Assembly: GCF_001982635.1 (NCBI RefSeq)
Contig: NZ_MKFI01000009.1
Location: 62,001 to 126,000 of the forward strand
DNA length: 64,000 bases
Direction of reading: 5' to 3'
Source: Bradyrhizobium mercantei
GTDB lineage: Bacteria > Pseudomonadota > Alphaproteobacteria > Rhizobiales > Xanthobacteraceae
Shown: positions 63,674 through 64,000 of the stretch, piece by piece
Position numbering within the stretch: the first letter of the stretch is position 1
Layout of the letters: each line of letters opens with the position of its first letter
Program-made: the position numbers and the translations under genes
Notes under the pieces: generated by a model
The model's input: only the letters and a program-made list of their open reading frames with translations
The model's database searches: none
Told to the model about the DNA's origin: nothing

Positions 63674-64000
63674 CTACGTGCCGATGCTGACAGGAGCCGT
63701 GAGTTTTTGAAGAGCGGCCAGTATGCTGAGTGCGGTGATCTTGCCGGTCTTTGGATTCTCAGACGGAATATTCTGAATCTCCATCGAGAACGAGGCACTG
63801 TCGCTGTCAACGGTAATTGTATGTTGATTGCGTGCGGCGCCGGGATCAGCCCATATTTCGATGACGGTGCGGTCGGGCCCGATGCCCGCAAGGCTTAATG
63901 CGCCAACGACGTTGACATTCGCCGGGAAGCCGATGACAGCTTGTCGCGCGGCACCCTCGTAGACCTTCAGTGGCTTGGTAAGCCCTTCAACGCTGATGCC
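63674..64000 (-). CDS. L-aspartate dehydrogenase-like protein, C-terminal part (5' end outside window)
   Basis: The minus strand is open from base 64000 to the TAG at 63674-63676, 108 codons. The text (KPLKVYEGAARQAVIGFPAN, VNVVGALSLAGIGPDRTVIE, WADPGAARNQHTITV, then PSENPKTGKITALSILAALQ) is the C-terminal domain of NadX/AspDH, with the catalytic His-containing helix earlier and out of view. Such enzymes deaminate L-aspartate to oxaloacetate or make iminoaspartate. Its placement beside ThDP and aldehyde dehydrogenase genes hints at a catabolic role. Confidence 0.85.
   Translation of the reverse strand, partial: GISVEGLTKPLKVYEGAARQAVIGFPANVNVVGALSLAGIGPDRTVIEIWADPGAARNQHTITVDSDSASFSMEIQNIPSENPKTGKITALSILAALQKLTAPVSIGT

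Overview
The window looks like part of the symbiotic (accessory) region of a slow-growing soybean-type rhizobium, most probably Bradyrhizobium. The grounds are TtsI and the RhcC2 secretin of the rhizobial type III secretion system, a clear tts box, remnants of NopM-like and NopD-like effectors, a NifA/sigma54 promoter, fixOQP-GHIS with a FixK-type box, a CIRCE-controlled groESL, and the many truncated genes and IS scraps typical of symbiosis islands. The identification rests on family recognition only; no database was searched.

Layout. 1-4.4 kb: the end of a branched-chain amino acid type ABC importer (permease, binding protein, ATPase) with an acyl-CoA dehydrogenase-like enzyme. 5.7-7.7 kb: a membrane GGDEF-EAL protein. 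8.4-10.6 kb: an IS3 scrap and a leucine-rich-repeat E3 ligase effector (NopM/IpaH type) split by a frameshift. 11-14.7 kb: a NifA-UAS plus -24/-12 promoter ahead of a YqcI/YcgG heme-oxygenase-type protein, an APC amino acid transporter and a lysine 2,3-aminomutase-like radical SAM enzyme; this looks like an uncharacterised symbiosis-expressed amino acid modification pathway. 15-18.3 kb: a cold-shock protein and a tts-box effector resembling NopD without its protease domain. 18.7-20.9 kb: groESL.

21-26.4 kb: an AbiE type IV toxin-antitoxin locus whose toxin gene carries a complete group II intron exactly in its catalytic Asp motif. 26.7-27.9 kb: a cytochrome P450. 28.4-29.9 kb: a compact three-gene operon, HigB toxin, XRE-nucleotidyltransferase fusion and HEPN protein, which appears to combine HigBA and MNT/HEPN systems. 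30.4-32.9 kb: rhcC2, ttsI and a damaged ORF. 34-44.3 kb: type VI secretion genes tssA-tssB and a tssC that runs in frame into the C-terminal half of cytochrome cbb3 subunit I (fixN), followed by fixO, fixQ, fixP, fixG, fixH, fixI and fixS. A recombination event has therefore put cbb3 genes behind a T6SS promoter region.

45-53.5 kb: degraded DNA (truncated sulfhydrylase, IS3 end, acyl-CoA synthetase and DUF4411 pseudogenes) mixed with a sulfotransferase, a DUF938 methyltransferase, a TauD-type dioxygenase and a RelE/XRE toxin-antitoxin pair. 53.9-64 kb: a catabolic-looking region with a ThDP-dependent enzyme, two aldehyde dehydrogenases, MarR and LysR regulators, a chemoreceptor and the C-terminus of an L-aspartate dehydrogenase-like protein at the window edge.
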